Source of the DNA: Endozoicomonas montiporae CL-33
GTDB lineage: Bacteria > Pseudomonadota > Gammaproteobacteria > Pseudomonadales > Endozoicomonadaceae
Direction of reading: 5' to 3'
DNA: 64,000 bases
NCBI RefSeq assembly: GCF_001583435.1
Contig: NZ_CP013251.1
Location: 2,501,617-2,565,616 of the forward strand
The notes below the pieces were generated by a model. The model worked only from the letters and a program-made list of their open reading frames with translations. It was not told where the DNA came from and made no database searches. A program made the position numbers and the translations under genes. The stretch's first letter is position 1; each line of letters starts with the position of its first letter. Shown piece by piece: positions 24,928-33,982 of the stretch.

Positions 24928-26034
24928 TTGATCACAATTAACTCTAACAATGCCGCCAAGATGGCGCAGAATATCCTCAATTCCAATCAGCTGCAGCTGA
25001 CGGGTAATATGAAGCAGCTGTCTACCGGGCTGCGCATCAACTCGGCAGCTGACGATGCGGCAGGTTTGCAGATTGCCAATCGTATGCAGACCCAGATGCA
25101 GGGTCTGGCAGTGGCGCAGCGTAACTCTTCCGATGCGATTTCCATGGCGCAAACCGCTGAAGCGGGTATGAGCGAATCGACCAACATTATGAACCGTGTT
25201 CGTGATCTGGCCATGCAGTCGTTCAACGATACGAATAAGCAGGAAGATCGCGAAGCGACTCAAAAAGAAGTTGAGCATCTGAAAGAAGAAATTAACCGTA
25301 TTGCCAATACCACGAACTTTGCGGGTATTAATCTGCTGGACGGCACTTCTGAGCATCTGGAGTTTCAGATTGGTGAGACTGCCGGAGATACGATTACCTT
25401 TGGTATTGATTCGGTAACCGGGGCTGATCTGGGTTCTGAGGTTCGTGAAGCAACTATTCCTGCTTCATTTGATGATGAAGGTGTTCTTGATGCTGATTTG
25501 GCATTGAGGTTTGACGGTGCTAACGAAACGATTGCAAAAGATCCGGGGCCGAAGCATATCTCTGATGTTGCTGAAGAGCTGAATGAATTGCTGGGTGACT
25601 ACGATATTGAGGCGGAAGCGGTTTATTCTATTAATCCTTTTGCATTAGAAATTGTTGGTCATGAAGATGATGTGGATCTTGTCCGTAATTCTGCAGGCGG
25701 TGTACTTGCAGGAAATAATCTAAGCGTTGACAGTATCAACGTTGAAACTCAGGCGGGTGCCACCAAGGCCATGATTATTCTGGACGAAGCTCTGGCTCAG
25801 CTGGATGATCAGCGTGCCGATCTGGGTGCGGTTCAAAACCGTCTGGAATCCACCATTAATAATCTGACGTCTATGGAAGAGAATCTGGGTATTTCCCAGT
25901 CCCGTATTCAGGATGCAGATTTTGCCGAGCAAACCGTTGATATGACCAGTAACCAGATGTTGCTGCAGGCCGGTGTGTCGGTTTTGGCGCAGGCTAAAGG
26001 TATGCCTCAGTACGCAAGTATGCTGCTGCCATAA
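24928..26034 (+). CDS. Flagellin 2
   Basis: The conserved start ITINSNNAAKMAQN begins at a TTG codon at 24928, with GTGGAG ten bases upstream; flagellin 1 uses ATG at the same position. D0/D1 (LSTGLRINSAADDAAGLQIA) and the C-terminal helix (NQMLLQAGVSVLAQAKGMPQ) are conserved. The central variable region (about residues 165-275) is unrelated in sequence to that of flagellin 1 and shorter. The product is 368 residues. Two flagellins may form a mixed or alternative filament. Confidence 0.93.
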   Translation: MITINSNNAAKMAQNILNSNQLQLTGNMKQLSTGLRINSAADDAAGLQIANRMQTQMQGLAVAQRNSSDAISMAQTAEAGMSESTNIMNRVRDLAMQSFNDTNKQEDREATQKEVEHLKEEINRIANTTNFAGINLLDGTSEHLEFQIGETAGDTITFGIDSVTGADLGSEVREATIPASFDDEGVLDADLALRFDGANETIAKDPGPKHISDVAEELNELLGDYDIEAEAVYSINPFALEIVGHEDDVDLVRNSAGGVLAGNNLSVDSINVETQAGATKAMIILDEALAQLDDQRADLGAVQNRLESTINNLTSMEENLGISQSRIQDADFAEQTVDMTSNQMLLQAGVSVLAQAKGMPQYASMLLP

Positions 26035-26052
26035 CGTTCAAGCGGTTTTCAT

Positions 26053-26083
26053 AAAAAAGCGAGACTTTGTGCTCGCTTTTTTT
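26053..26083 (+). terminator. Terminator after flagellin 2
   Basis: AAAAAAGCGAG pairs with CTCGCTTTTTT around a short loop. Confidence 0.88.
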
Positions 26084-26150
26084 ATGCCTTTAAGAAAAGA
26101 CATCGGGTGTCGTATTCAAAGTATAACTCTTAACGTTTATGTGCTTTGCC

Positions 26151-26510
26151 ATGAATACTGATCCGGATCTTCCTGATGTTTCTTTGTATAGCTCTGCTTC
26201 CAGTAAAGTTACTTCTGTTTCAGGGGTTAAACCTTTGAAGGGTTATGCAGATTCCGACGCTGAAAAGAAAAGGCAGCGTCGTACAACGGAAACAGATTTC
26301 CGGAAGCGGTTAAGCGAAGCGATTGGTGTTTTGCAGGCGCGTGAAGCGAGGCATTCTCTGGATTTTGATCTGGTTGAGCTGGATGGTGAACTGGCGGTTT
26401 CGATTGCGAATGCCGCCGGTGAGCGAATTGGGTTGATGCCTGCTGAAGAGGCTGTAGATCGGGCAGAGACGGGCGACGAAACAGCGTTTTTTGTTAATCG
26501 TGAATGTTGA
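26151..26510 (+). CDS. flaG: FlaG-like flagellar protein
   Basis: The 119-residue protein has a polar N-terminal half and a C-terminal domain (HSLDFDLVELDGELAVSI, then GERIGLMPAEEAV) that matches the FlaG pattern of a DE-G-V-I core ending in Pro-x-Glu-Glu. FlaG influences filament length in other polar and lateral systems. Position between flagellin and fliD supports the call. Start chosen at the ATG at 26151. Confidence 0.65.
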   Translation: MNTDPDLPDVSLYSSASSKVTSVSGVKPLKGYADSDAEKKRQRRTTETDFRKRLSEAIGVLQAREARHSLDFDLVELDGELAVSIANAAGERIGLMPAEEAVDRAETGDETAFFVNREC

Positions 26511-26520
26511 ATAGCTTTAA

Positions 26521-26536
26521 TGGCACAACATTTGCA
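26521..26536 (+). promoter_or_regulatory. Sigma-54 promoter of the fliD-motB operon
   Basis: TGGCACAACATTTGCA matches the sigma-54 consensus TGGCAC-N5-TTGCA exactly, with GG at 26522-26523 and GC at 26534-26535. It lies 92 bp before fliD, just after the flaG stop. Confidence 0.85.
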
Positions 26537-26627
26537 TATCTATTCAATTGTATTGTTTGAAGGCGGTTGTCAGCCTTTGAATTCAGGCGCTGTCGTTTAT
26601 CAGCCGCCGGAAATGAGGAAGTAAAGT

Positions 26628-28028
26628 ATGTCAGGCATCTCCATGGGCGGTATGGGTACCGGGCTGGATATCTACGGTATGGCTACCCAGATGGCGACAC
26701 TGCAGATCACTCCGAAAGCGACCCAGCTGACTCGTCGTGAAGGCGCAATTAATGAAGAGATTGCAGCACTGAACGAATTAACCAGTTCATTGAACAGCTT
26801 TTATAACTCTTTGAATCGTTATTCCGACGTGACGCGCTTTGGTTCGGTGTCGGTGTCGATGTCTGAAGACGATGAGAAGTATGCGGGCATCAGCGTTGAT
26901 GAAACGGCGATTACCAATACTTACACGCTTCAGGTTAATGAGTTGGCGCAGCAGCATAAGGTTGAGTGGTTTTCAGTGGATGCAACCGGTGATAATGCTG
27001 GCGAAGTCCCTGAAGGCATGGAAGGCGAGTATACGCTTGAAGTCAATGGTGAAGCATTCAATGTGGCGATTGAGGCAGGTGACAATATTGCGGATATTGC
27101 TGAACGAATTAATAGTGATTCTGCAAATCCGGGTATCACGGCCAGCTTGCTGAGTGATGGTGAAAAGTCCTATCTGACTCTGACATCGGACGAAACAGGG
27201 CTCGATAATGCGATCAAAATTTATCACCCTGACTCGGATATGCCAATCAAAGTGGAAACCTTGCAGCCTGCACAGGATGCCGAGTTTTTCATTGACGGTA
27301 AACGAATGTCGAGTTCGACGAACCGTGTTGAAGATGCGATTCCCGGTGTGACGCTGGATCTGAAAAGCACCAACGATGAAGCATTCACCTTCGAGATTCG
27401 CTCGGATACCTCGAAAATGACGTCTTCTGCCCGCGCTATTGTAGACAGCTTTAATGATGTACTCAGTACGCTGGATTCGCTGGGTAGTCGTTCCATGGAT
27501 GAAGACGGTAATGTCACCCGTGGCCCGTTGGCGGGTGATCCGATGATTAATGGTATTCGCAACGAACTTCGCCATGTTCAGCAGATGACCTTTGACGGAC
27601 CTTATCCGAACCTTGCCAGTATTGGTGTGATGACCAACCGTAATGGTGATCTGGAAGTGGATACCGAAGTGCTGCAGGACGCTCTGGATGACGACCCCAA
27701 GGCTGTGACCGAAATGTTTCTTGAGGTGGTGGAAGAGTGGCAGGATGTTTCCACCAAGTACATTGGTCGCCCTGAAGAGGAAGAGTCTGAAGGTGATGAA
27801 GACGACGAAGACTATGTACCGCCGCCTAGCAATGATGACAAATACATCCCTAAAGATGGCCTGATTGATGCCCGTGTTGAAACGCTGGAGCGCAACCTGC
27901 GCGCAGTGGAGTCGGAATGGGAAGTGGTTGAAACCCGTTATGAATCCATCTATCAGCGTTATCTTAACGAATTTATTGCAATGGATCTGGCTGTCGCCCA
28001 GATGCAGAATTCCATGTTTACGTTTTAA
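26628..28028 (+). CDS. fliD: Flagellar filament cap protein FliD
   Basis: The N-terminal FliD domain (GMGTGLDIYGMATQMATLQI, near residue 7) and the C-terminal helices (a coiled segment ending YLNEFIAMDLAVAQMQNSM) are clear. The length is 466 residues. An acidic stretch (EEEESEGDEDDED, near residue 385) interrupts the C-terminal part. FliD caps the filament and promotes flagellin assembly. It opens a tight operon through motB. Confidence 0.93.
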   Translation: MSGISMGGMGTGLDIYGMATQMATLQITPKATQLTRREGAINEEIAALNELTSSLNSFYNSLNRYSDVTRFGSVSVSMSEDDEKYAGISVDETAITNTYTLQVNELAQQHKVEWFSVDATGDNAGEVPEGMEGEYTLEVNGEAFNVAIEAGDNIADIAERINSDSANPGITASLLSDGEKSYLTLTSDETGLDNAIKIYHPDSDMPIKVETLQPAQDAEFFIDGKRMSSSTNRVEDAIPGVTLDLKSTNDEAFTFEIRSDTSKMTSSARAIVDSFNDVLSTLDSLGSRSMDEDGNVTRGPLAGDPMINGIRNELRHVQQMTFDGPYPNLASIGVMTNRNGDLEVDTEVLQDALDDDPKAVTEMFLEVVEEWQDVSTKYIGRPEEEESEGDEDDEDYVPPPSNDDKYIPKDGLIDARVETLERNLRAVESEWEVVETRYESIYQRYLNEFIAMDLAVAQMQNSMFTF

Positions 28029-28044
28029 GATTTAAGTCCCGAAT

Positions 28045-28443
28045 ATGAATGCAAAACGCGGCCTGAACGCCTACCAGAGTAACCAGACCCGAACCCGTGC
28101 AGAAGTGGCCAGTCCTTATCGTCTGGTGGCGATTATGTACGAAAACCTGATTGATAATCTTTCCAAGGCGGCAGGCGCCATTGAACGCAAGGATATGGCG
28201 TTGCGCGGTGAAAGCGTTGGTAAGTGTATGGATATTCTGGGGGCTTTGACGGGTGCCCTGGATCATGAGATTGGCGGCGAGATGAGCCAGAATCTAGCGC
28301 AGATTTATCAATACTGTAATACGCGCCTGCTGGAAGCCACCCGAACCAACTCTGCTGAACCTATTGATGAAGTCATGGATTTGATGACAAAGATTAAAGG
28401 CTCTTGGGATCAGATCGGGGGCAAGCTGAATGGCAGCGAGTAA
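28045..28443 (+). CDS. fliS: Flagellin chaperone FliS
   Basis: The protein begins MNAKRGLNAYQSNQ and has the FliS helical bundle segment LVAIMYENLIDNLSKAAGAI. FliS binds the C-terminal D0 helix of flagellin before export. The end overlaps fliT by 14 bases. Lateral symbol lafC. Confidence 0.92.
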   Translation: MNAKRGLNAYQSNQTRTRAEVASPYRLVAIMYENLIDNLSKAAGAIERKDMALRGESVGKCMDILGALTGALDHEIGGEMSQNLAQIYQYCNTRLLEATRTNSAEPIDEVMDLMTKIKGSWDQIGGKLNGSE

Positions 28444-28768
28444 TCCTGCCGTTGTTCGTGAAGAGCTGGCTGTTTTGCAGCAGGAGCTGATTGAGGCCAG
28501 TGAGCAGAAAGACTGGCCTCTGGTTCAGGATATTGACGACGATATTCGTGAATTGCTCAAAGCTGTTCACCCTGATTGGAAGCAGGGTGAACTGGCAGAC
28601 GTCATTGTTGACATGAAGCAGACCTATGAAAGGATATTTGTTCAGTGTCGTCAGCGCCGAGTTGAGTTAAAGGAAAAAATGGAAGCCATGCGTAGCAATA
28701 AAGATGCACTTGAGGGGTATAAAAACTCTCAGGCGGCTGGTAATCGTGAATTGAGGAAGCAGGCATGA
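28430..28768 (+). CDS. fliT: FliT-like flagellar chaperone (LafD)
   Basis: The 112-residue, all-helical, charged protein lies between fliS and fliK, the place of fliT/lafD. It has no diagnostic motif; size, helix content and position are the evidence. FliT-type proteins act as chaperones for FliD. It overlaps both neighbours by a few bases. Confidence 0.7.
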   Translation: MAASNPAVVREELAVLQQELIEASEQKDWPLVQDIDDDIRELLKAVHPDWKQGELADVIVDMKQTYERIFVQCRQRRVELKEKMEAMRSNKDALEGYKNSQAAGNRELRKQA

Positions 28769-29955
28769 CGACCGGTGTTATTTCCGGCATGGAGTTTTTA
28801 ACTTCAGCGACAGGATCGTCAAGCGCGATTTCTTCATCGAATGCAGGCGAGCGGAGTGGTGGGGCTGTGTTTGATGATTTGTTAGAGCAGTTTGTCGAGC
28901 ATTCTGCTGACACTGATGCCCAGGATGAACGACTTGATGCCTTGCGCTCCACACTTGAAACCATGGACGACAGTGAAGTGGTTGGGTTTCTTGCGATGTT
29001 GGAAAACCAGAGCAACTGGCAGGTTGAGCAGCAACCGTTAGCGCAAGTGGTGGATTTAGAGGCGTGGCGACAGCAGGTTCAGGGCACTATTCAGGAAACG
29101 ATGCATGACGTGGTAGAAGGCTCGCAGCCGCTGCTTTCGGAAGCGGCTGGTAAAGCGCTGGAAAAAGCACTGGAACACTACATGCCTGCAGATGAGTCTG
29201 AGCAGCAATTGGATGTTTTGCTGAAGAGAGAGTCGTTAGCGACGGCATCGCAAGAGTCTGTTAATGCGGCGGCGTTGACTTCGGTCAATGCGGACGAGGT
29301 GATTATGAATCAACAATCGTTCGCTGAATCGTCCTCCTATCAGCCAGCATTGGATATGAAGTTGCAGATGCAAGTCATGACAGACACGATGTCCGACACT
29401 CTGTCGATTCAGCCAGCACAGTCGTCTATTGAATTGTTGGGCGCAGTGCCTGCTGTAGCCCAAAGGGTTGAAATGGTGCAGGTTCAGACAGTGAGTAACC
29501 CTGCTGTTGCGCAGACCGCGACTCAGGCTAACCCGGAAATCAGTCTGCGTCAGGAAAGCTGGTCTGATGCCATGGGGCAACGGTTGATTACCATGGCGAG
29601 CGAAGGGCGTCATGAGGCGCAAATCAGGCTGGACCCGCCCGAACTGGGGGTGATTGGTGTACGACTGGTGATTGAAGAATCAGGCGTCAGTGTTCAGATG
29701 GCTTCTGCGGTTCCGCAGGTGCGTGAATTGTTGGATGGTCAGTCGGACCGGTTGAAATATGCCCTGGAGTCCCAGGGTTACGATCAGGTGGATGTCAACG
29801 TAGGTTCTGATGGTGATCGCCAGTTTGCGCAGCAGGAAGGTTCCCGTTCTGAAGGCGCTTCGGGTGCCGGTGGGGTAGTAGCTCAACAGATTGATGTGGT
29901 TGATACAACCTCTGTAGAGACTGCACCTGCCGGTTTTATTAACACATTTGCATAA
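28765..29955 (+). CDS. fliK: Flagellar hook-length control protein FliK (LafE)
   Basis: The N-terminal two-thirds are Gln/Ser/Glu-rich and of low complexity, and the C-terminal domain is conserved (EAQIRLDPPELGVIGVRLVI, then LKYALESQGYDQVDVNV). This is the FliK plan: a ruler segment and a domain that switches export specificity. The length of 396 residues is normal. Confidence 0.88.
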   Translation: MTTGVISGMEFLTSATGSSSAISSSNAGERSGGAVFDDLLEQFVEHSADTDAQDERLDALRSTLETMDDSEVVGFLAMLENQSNWQVEQQPLAQVVDLEAWRQQVQGTIQETMHDVVEGSQPLLSEAAGKALEKALEHYMPADESEQQLDVLLKRESLATASQESVNAAALTSVNADEVIMNQQSFAESSSYQPALDMKLQMQVMTDTMSDTLSIQPAQSSIELLGAVPAVAQRVEMVQVQTVSNPAVAQTATQANPEISLRQESWSDAMGQRLITMASEGRHEAQIRLDPPELGVIGVRLVIEESGVSVQMASAVPQVRELLDGQSDRLKYALESQGYDQVDVNVGSDGDRQFAQQEGSRSEGASGAGGVVAQQIDVVDTTSVETAPAGFINTFA

Positions 29956-29968
29956 TCTGGAAGTAAGA

Positions 29969-30409
29969 ATGTCCAAAGAAAAGGCAGGCCTGGCAAAAAC
30001 GGTATCTTTTACTGTATTGGGGCTGGCTGGTGTTGCGGTTGTCTGGTTCTGGTTTATGTCTGGTACTGCAGGCGCAGGTACCGGAGCGTCGAAGCCGGTT
30101 TATTACGAAATGGATTCGGTCGTGGTGAATGTTTCGAGAACCGGTAAAAGCAATCGTTATTTTAAGGTGAAGCCTGTGTTGGTTGTGAACCACGAGTCTT
30201 CTCTGAATGAGATCAAGCATTATTCACCGATTATCCGTAGTCGTTTAATTGCACTTTACTCGCGTGAGTCTGTTGATGAGCTTTTGGCAGAGGATGGTTT
30301 TGATTCTCTGCGGGAAAGAAGTCTTGATGAAGTGCGGGATGTGATTGCCAGTACTGACGGATCGCACTCTGTTTCAAAAGTCCTGTTTAATGAGTTTGTG
30401 ATTCAATAG
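29969..30409 (+). CDS. fliL: Flagellar basal-body protein FliL
   Basis: One membrane segment near residues 13-33 (a Val/Leu/Trp/Phe-rich run) is followed by a periplasmic domain with the FliL pattern (VVVNVSRTGKSNRYFKVKPV, then IRSRLIALYSRESVDELL). ATG 29969 follows CTGGAAG. FliL supports stator function near the motor. Confidence 0.88.
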   Translation: MSKEKAGLAKTVSFTVLGLAGVAVVWFWFMSGTAGAGTGASKPVYYEMDSVVVNVSRTGKSNRYFKVKPVLVVNHESSLNEIKHYSPIIRSRLIALYSRESVDELLAEDGFDSLRERSLDEVRDVIASTDGSHSVSKVLFNEFVIQ

Positions 30410-30411
30410 CA

Positions 30412-31164
30412 ATGACAGCTGTAGCTCTTACCTATTCTTCCAGTGGCAAGGCATGTTTTGCCCGGAATAAGTCGGTTTCCGTCACCGCAAAGCGCGATGC
30501 GCTGGTGATGGAACACGCTGAAATGGTGCGGCGGGTAGCGCTGCATATGGCTGACCGTCTGGATGGTGCTGTCGATCCGGATGATTTAATTCAAACGGGG
30601 CTGGTTGGTTTGCTTGAAGCCGCTGAGCGTTATAGCCCCATGGATAACATACCTTTTGAGGCGTATGTTTTGCCCCGTGTTCGTGGTGCAATGCTGGATA
30701 GCCTTCGTAAAAACGACTGGTGTTCACGAAATGTGCGCAGAATGGGGCGCGAGCTGCAACTTGCCCGTTCAGGTCTTCAGCAGAAGCTGGGTCGAAATCC
30801 TACGGATGAAGAGTTGGCTGAAGCGACCGGTTTTACCGTTGAAGAGTGTCGTAAAACCGAAATGCAGGTGGATGAAGCCAATGTCGCCAGTCTTGAGGTG
30901 ATTCTGGAGTTTGGTGAAAGCCTTCTGCCGGTTGAGTCGGATAAGGTGGCCAGCCCTGTTGTACGACAGCGTTTAATGCGAGCGTTGACAGAAGCACTGA
31001 AGCTGTTGCCCGAGCGTGAGCAGATGATCATGCAGCTGTATTACGATGAAGAGCTGAACCAGAAAGAGATCGCCAGAGTTCTGGAGCTGACGGAAGCCCG
31101 TATTTCCCAATTGCGCAGTAAGGCTGTGAAGTCGTTGCGCAATAAACTGTTAGAGTGGATGTAA
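30412..31164 (+). CDS. fliA: Flagellar sigma-28 factor FliA (LafS)
   Basis: The protein shows sigma region 2 (HAEMVRRVALHMADRL, then PDDLIQTGLVGLLEA and the AYVLPRVRGAMLD stretch) and region 4 (LPEREQMIMQLYYDEELNQKE). Region 3 has the FliA feature LGRNPTDEELA. The 250-residue protein drives late flagellar genes and is held by FlgM. Its place between fliL and motA is that of lafS in lateral loci. Confidence 0.94.
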   Translation: MTAVALTYSSSGKACFARNKSVSVTAKRDALVMEHAEMVRRVALHMADRLDGAVDPDDLIQTGLVGLLEAAERYSPMDNIPFEAYVLPRVRGAMLDSLRKNDWCSRNVRRMGRELQLARSGLQQKLGRNPTDEELAEATGFTVEECRKTEMQVDEANVASLEVILEFGESLLPVESDKVASPVVRQRLMRALTEALKLLPEREQMIMQLYYDEELNQKEIARVLELTEARISQLRSKAVKSLRNKLLEWM

Positions 31165-31170
31165 CACATT

Positions 31171-32034
31171 ATGTTTTTGAAGTTTGGTGGCGTTATTCTG
31201 CTCGCAGCCAGTATTATTGGCGGGTTTATGATGGCAGGGGGCAGTCCTCTGGTGCTGTGGCAGCCGCCCGAATTTGTCATTATTTTTGGTGGTGCTTTTG
31301 CGGCCTTTATGATTTCCAATTCCTGGTCGGGCGTTAAGGATTCGTTTAAAGCGATACTGAAAGTGTTTCGTGGGAAGCACCTGAATCAGTCCTATTACCA
31401 GCGTTTATTGACCTTGTTGTACCAGTTGTTTGAACTGCGTCGTCGGTCTGGTGTGTCTGTTCTGGAAGATCATATTGAGCGTCCGGGTGAGAGTTCTATC
31501 TTTACCGAGTCGGGTATGCTGGAAAATCCACGTCTGGTGAGTTTTATCTGCGACAACCTTCGTCTGGTGGTATTGGGTAAAGTGCAGCCTCATGAACTGG
31601 AAAGCCTGCTTGATAGTGAGCTGGAAACCATGGAAGACGACATGCTTCGTCCGGCGCACAGTGTGCAGGCTGTTGCCGATGCTTTGCCGGGTTTTGGTAT
31701 TGTGGCTGCGGTGCTGGGTATTATTGTGACCATGGGTGCCATGGGTGGGCCGGTTGAAATCATTGGTATGTCCATTGCCAAGGCATTGGTGGGCACCTTT
31801 TTAGGTATTTTGTTGTGTTATGGTTTTGCAGCGCCGCTGGCTCAGGCCATTCAGCATAATGTGAAAGAAGAAGTGCTGTTGTTTGAGTGTGTAAAAACCG
31901 CGATTGTTGCTCAGGTCTGTGGTCGTCCATCGGCTATTGCTGTGGATGCTGGGCGTCGCTTGTTGTATGCAGAGGTGCGCCCGACGTTTGAGCAGATGGA
32001 GGGCTGGTTGCTGGAAAACCGGCAGGCATCATGA
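31171..32034 (+). CDS. motA: Stator protein MotA (LafT)
   Basis: Four membrane segments are visible: two near the N-terminus, and two in the second half, including FGIVAAVLGIIVTMGAMGG, the conserved third segment of MotA with its stator Pro/Gly motif. The cytoplasmic loop lies between. The length of 287 residues is typical. MotA overlaps motB by four bases. Ion specificity cannot be read with certainty; lateral stators of this type usually use protons. Confidence 0.93.
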   Translation: MFLKFGGVILLAASIIGGFMMAGGSPLVLWQPPEFVIIFGGAFAAFMISNSWSGVKDSFKAILKVFRGKHLNQSYYQRLLTLLYQLFELRRRSGVSVLEDHIERPGESSIFTESGMLENPRLVSFICDNLRLVVLGKVQPHELESLLDSELETMEDDMLRPAHSVQAVADALPGFGIVAAVLGIIVTMGAMGGPVEIIGMSIAKALVGTFLGILLCYGFAAPLAQAIQHNVKEEVLLFECVKTAIVAQVCGRPSAIAVDAGRRLLYAEVRPTFEQMEGWLLENRQAS

Positions 32035-32978
32035 GTTCCGACCAGATTATTGTTGTTCGGCGTCGTAGCAGGAGGGGCGGTCGCAGGCATGGCAGTAGTG
32101 CCTGGAAGATTGCTTTTGCCGACTTTACCTTGTCTATGATGGCGGTCTTTCTGGTGTTGTGGGTGGTCAGTACTGCGACACCTTCAGAAAAGGCCGTCAT
32201 CGGACAATATTTCTCAGATCCAAACAGTGTCTTTGAGGAAGGCGGTCATGCCAGCATCATTGATCTGGGATTTCCAAATCCGCCCATTGCGACCATGATT
32301 CATGGAGAGCCACAGGGCTTAAGCAACTCCTCTATGCCAATGAATTCGCCTTTGTGGGGCTTGATGGAAGACCTTGAAGGTGCTGGATTAACAGGTGCTC
32401 AGGGTGACTATCAGGGGAATCTTAATCTGGAATTTATTCCCCAGGGGATCAAGATTTATATCTCTGAATCTGAAGAGAGAGCGATGTTTGATCAGGGCAG
32501 TAAGCACCTGACGCCTTTTTTTGAGGATTTGCTGCTGGGATTGGCGCCTTATCTCGCTGACACAGGTCGTGCGCTTTCAATCACAGGTCATTCTGACGGT
32601 GTAGACTTTTCAGATAACCTGGATATGGATAACTGGTATCTGTCGTCTTATCGAGCCAACGAAGCAAGGCAGACACTAATTCATGGCGGTTTTCCCGAGG
32701 AGCGTATTGTTCAGGTGGCTGCCATGGCTGATCGTGCCCTGGTGGATAAGGAAAACCCCTATAACCCGATTAACCGTCGTGTCGAGATTGTGGTGATGAC
32801 GGCTGACAGTGAGTTTCGTCTGACCGGGATTGATTATGATGCCCTGAGGCTTATGGTTGATTCTGGTGAGGATGCTGACGCGGTTGAAACTGAGACGGTT
32901 CGGCGAGAGTTTGACACCGGTCGTATGATTGATGTGCGCAGGCTGGCTGAGGATAACCGGTTGCCGGGGCGGGGATAA
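32031..32978 (+). CDS. motB: Stator protein MotB (LafU)
   Basis: A basic N-terminus (RRRSRRGGRRHG) precedes one membrane helix with the conserved ion-binding Asp (FADFTLSMMAVFLVLWVV). The C-terminal OmpA-like domain (LSITGHSDG, then DNWYLSSYRANEARQTLI and NPINRRVEIVV) binds peptidoglycan. The length is 315 residues. It is the last gene of the fliD operon. Confidence 0.93.
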   Translation: MSSDQIIVVRRRSRRGGRRHGSSAWKIAFADFTLSMMAVFLVLWVVSTATPSEKAVIGQYFSDPNSVFEEGGHASIIDLGFPNPPIATMIHGEPQGLSNSSMPMNSPLWGLMEDLEGAGLTGAQGDYQGNLNLEFIPQGIKIYISESEERAMFDQGSKHLTPFFEDLLLGLAPYLADTGRALSITGHSDGVDFSDNLDMDNWYLSSYRANEARQTLIHGGFPEERIVQVAAMADRALVDKENPYNPINRRVEIVVMTADSEFRLTGIDYDALRLMVDSGEDADAVETETVRREFDTGRMIDVRRLAEDNRLPGRG

Positions 32979-32984
32979 AATGAC

Positions 32985-33013
32985 ATGCGTGCATGCTTTG
33001 CGCGCATTTTTTT
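32985..33013 (+). terminator. Terminator after motB
   Basis: ATGCGTGC pairs with GCGCGCAT around a 7-base loop, followed by seven T residues. Confidence 0.88.
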
Positions 33014-33352
33014 GTGACCAAGTCGCAACTTTACTTAAGTTGAGACTGTGATAATAATAACAATCCATAGCATTTCCCAAATTACGTATTGTAAATCCGT
33101 TGTAAGTACTTAGAATTACCTAGTTGTCCTGCATTGCCCCTACCGACTCTACTTTACCCTCCAAATGAGTGAGAAGTGCGTTCCCAGGCGATAGCGGATG
33201 TATGAGTAAAACTCATAAACCTATATGCCTGTTCATATCTTTTGATCGAACTGTCTGAAGATCTCAGCAGGCTTGGTGAAGCAGTGTGCTGACTGGTCAG
33301 CCGTAGAGCACTGTTGTCGCTCTGGCTGTTTCGGAATGTGCGTGATTCGGTG

Positions 33353-33364
33353 GGCGGTAGCGTG
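33353..33364 (+). promoter_or_regulatory. ops element within a JUMPStart-like leader
   Basis: GGCGGTAGCGTG is the exact core of the ops element recognised by the antiterminator RfaH. The preceding sequence (33285-33330, with CAGCCGTAGAGCACTG) resembles a JUMPStart region. It precedes the polysaccharide cluster by 620 bp. Between 33014 and 33350 I see no gene and no confident promoter. Confidence 0.75.
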
Positions 33365-33614
33365 TTTGGTTGATATAAGATTGGAAATTTTATTCAAGTG
33401 ATGACTGTTGTTCTTCCTTAATAAGAAAGATATGGATATGTTAATTTTTATTAGCTAATGCTATTAATATTTGAACTGTAAGTTGCAGAAAAAGAGGCTT
33501 GCTCGCCACTGTCTTGTATTTATTATTGGTGGTGAAATCGGCTCGTCCAAAAAGAGTCAAACATTGTCAATCTATTAAATTAGCAGCTATAAGGTGTAGA
33601 AGCTAACCAAAGCC

Positions 33615-33809
33615 CTAAGGGTAGACATTAAGCGAAAACCTTTACTGGTATAGGCTATAGAGGTGTTATTGACCTCCCGTATAGAAGTTCAGAAACGAGC
33701 TTCTTGGATTGTGTTGGTGTGAGCGGCAAAGCATAACCGTAGTACTTGAATATATGCTTGCTCTACAGCCCTAGCGGCATAAGACCTTCTTCTTAATGTC
33801 CACCCTAAG
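33615..33809. mobile_element. MITE-like element with 10-bp target duplication in the polysaccharide leader
   Basis: An 18-bp terminal inverted repeat (CTAAGGGTAGACATTAAG at 33615-33632 and CTTAATGTCCACCCTAAG at 33792-33809, 16 of 18 paired) is flanked on both sides by AACCAAAGCC (33605-33614 and 33810-33819), an exact 10-bp direct repeat. A minus-strand frame inside (for example YYGYALPLTPTQSKKLVS) could be a transposase or passenger remnant but is not identified. The rest of the 33365-33982 gap is AT-rich with no gene. Confidence 0.72.
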
Positions 33810-33982
33810 AACCAAAGCCTATAGTTAAGATCATTATTCTGAATAAAGAGTCAAAAATACTACCTCATATTGATTGAGTACAAAGCTACGGTTAACTATT
33901 ATTGTATTCACTGTATGGCTTTTGAAAAGCTGCTTTGATATTTGATCATTACAAAGATAAATAAATTTAAGTGAATTTTTAA

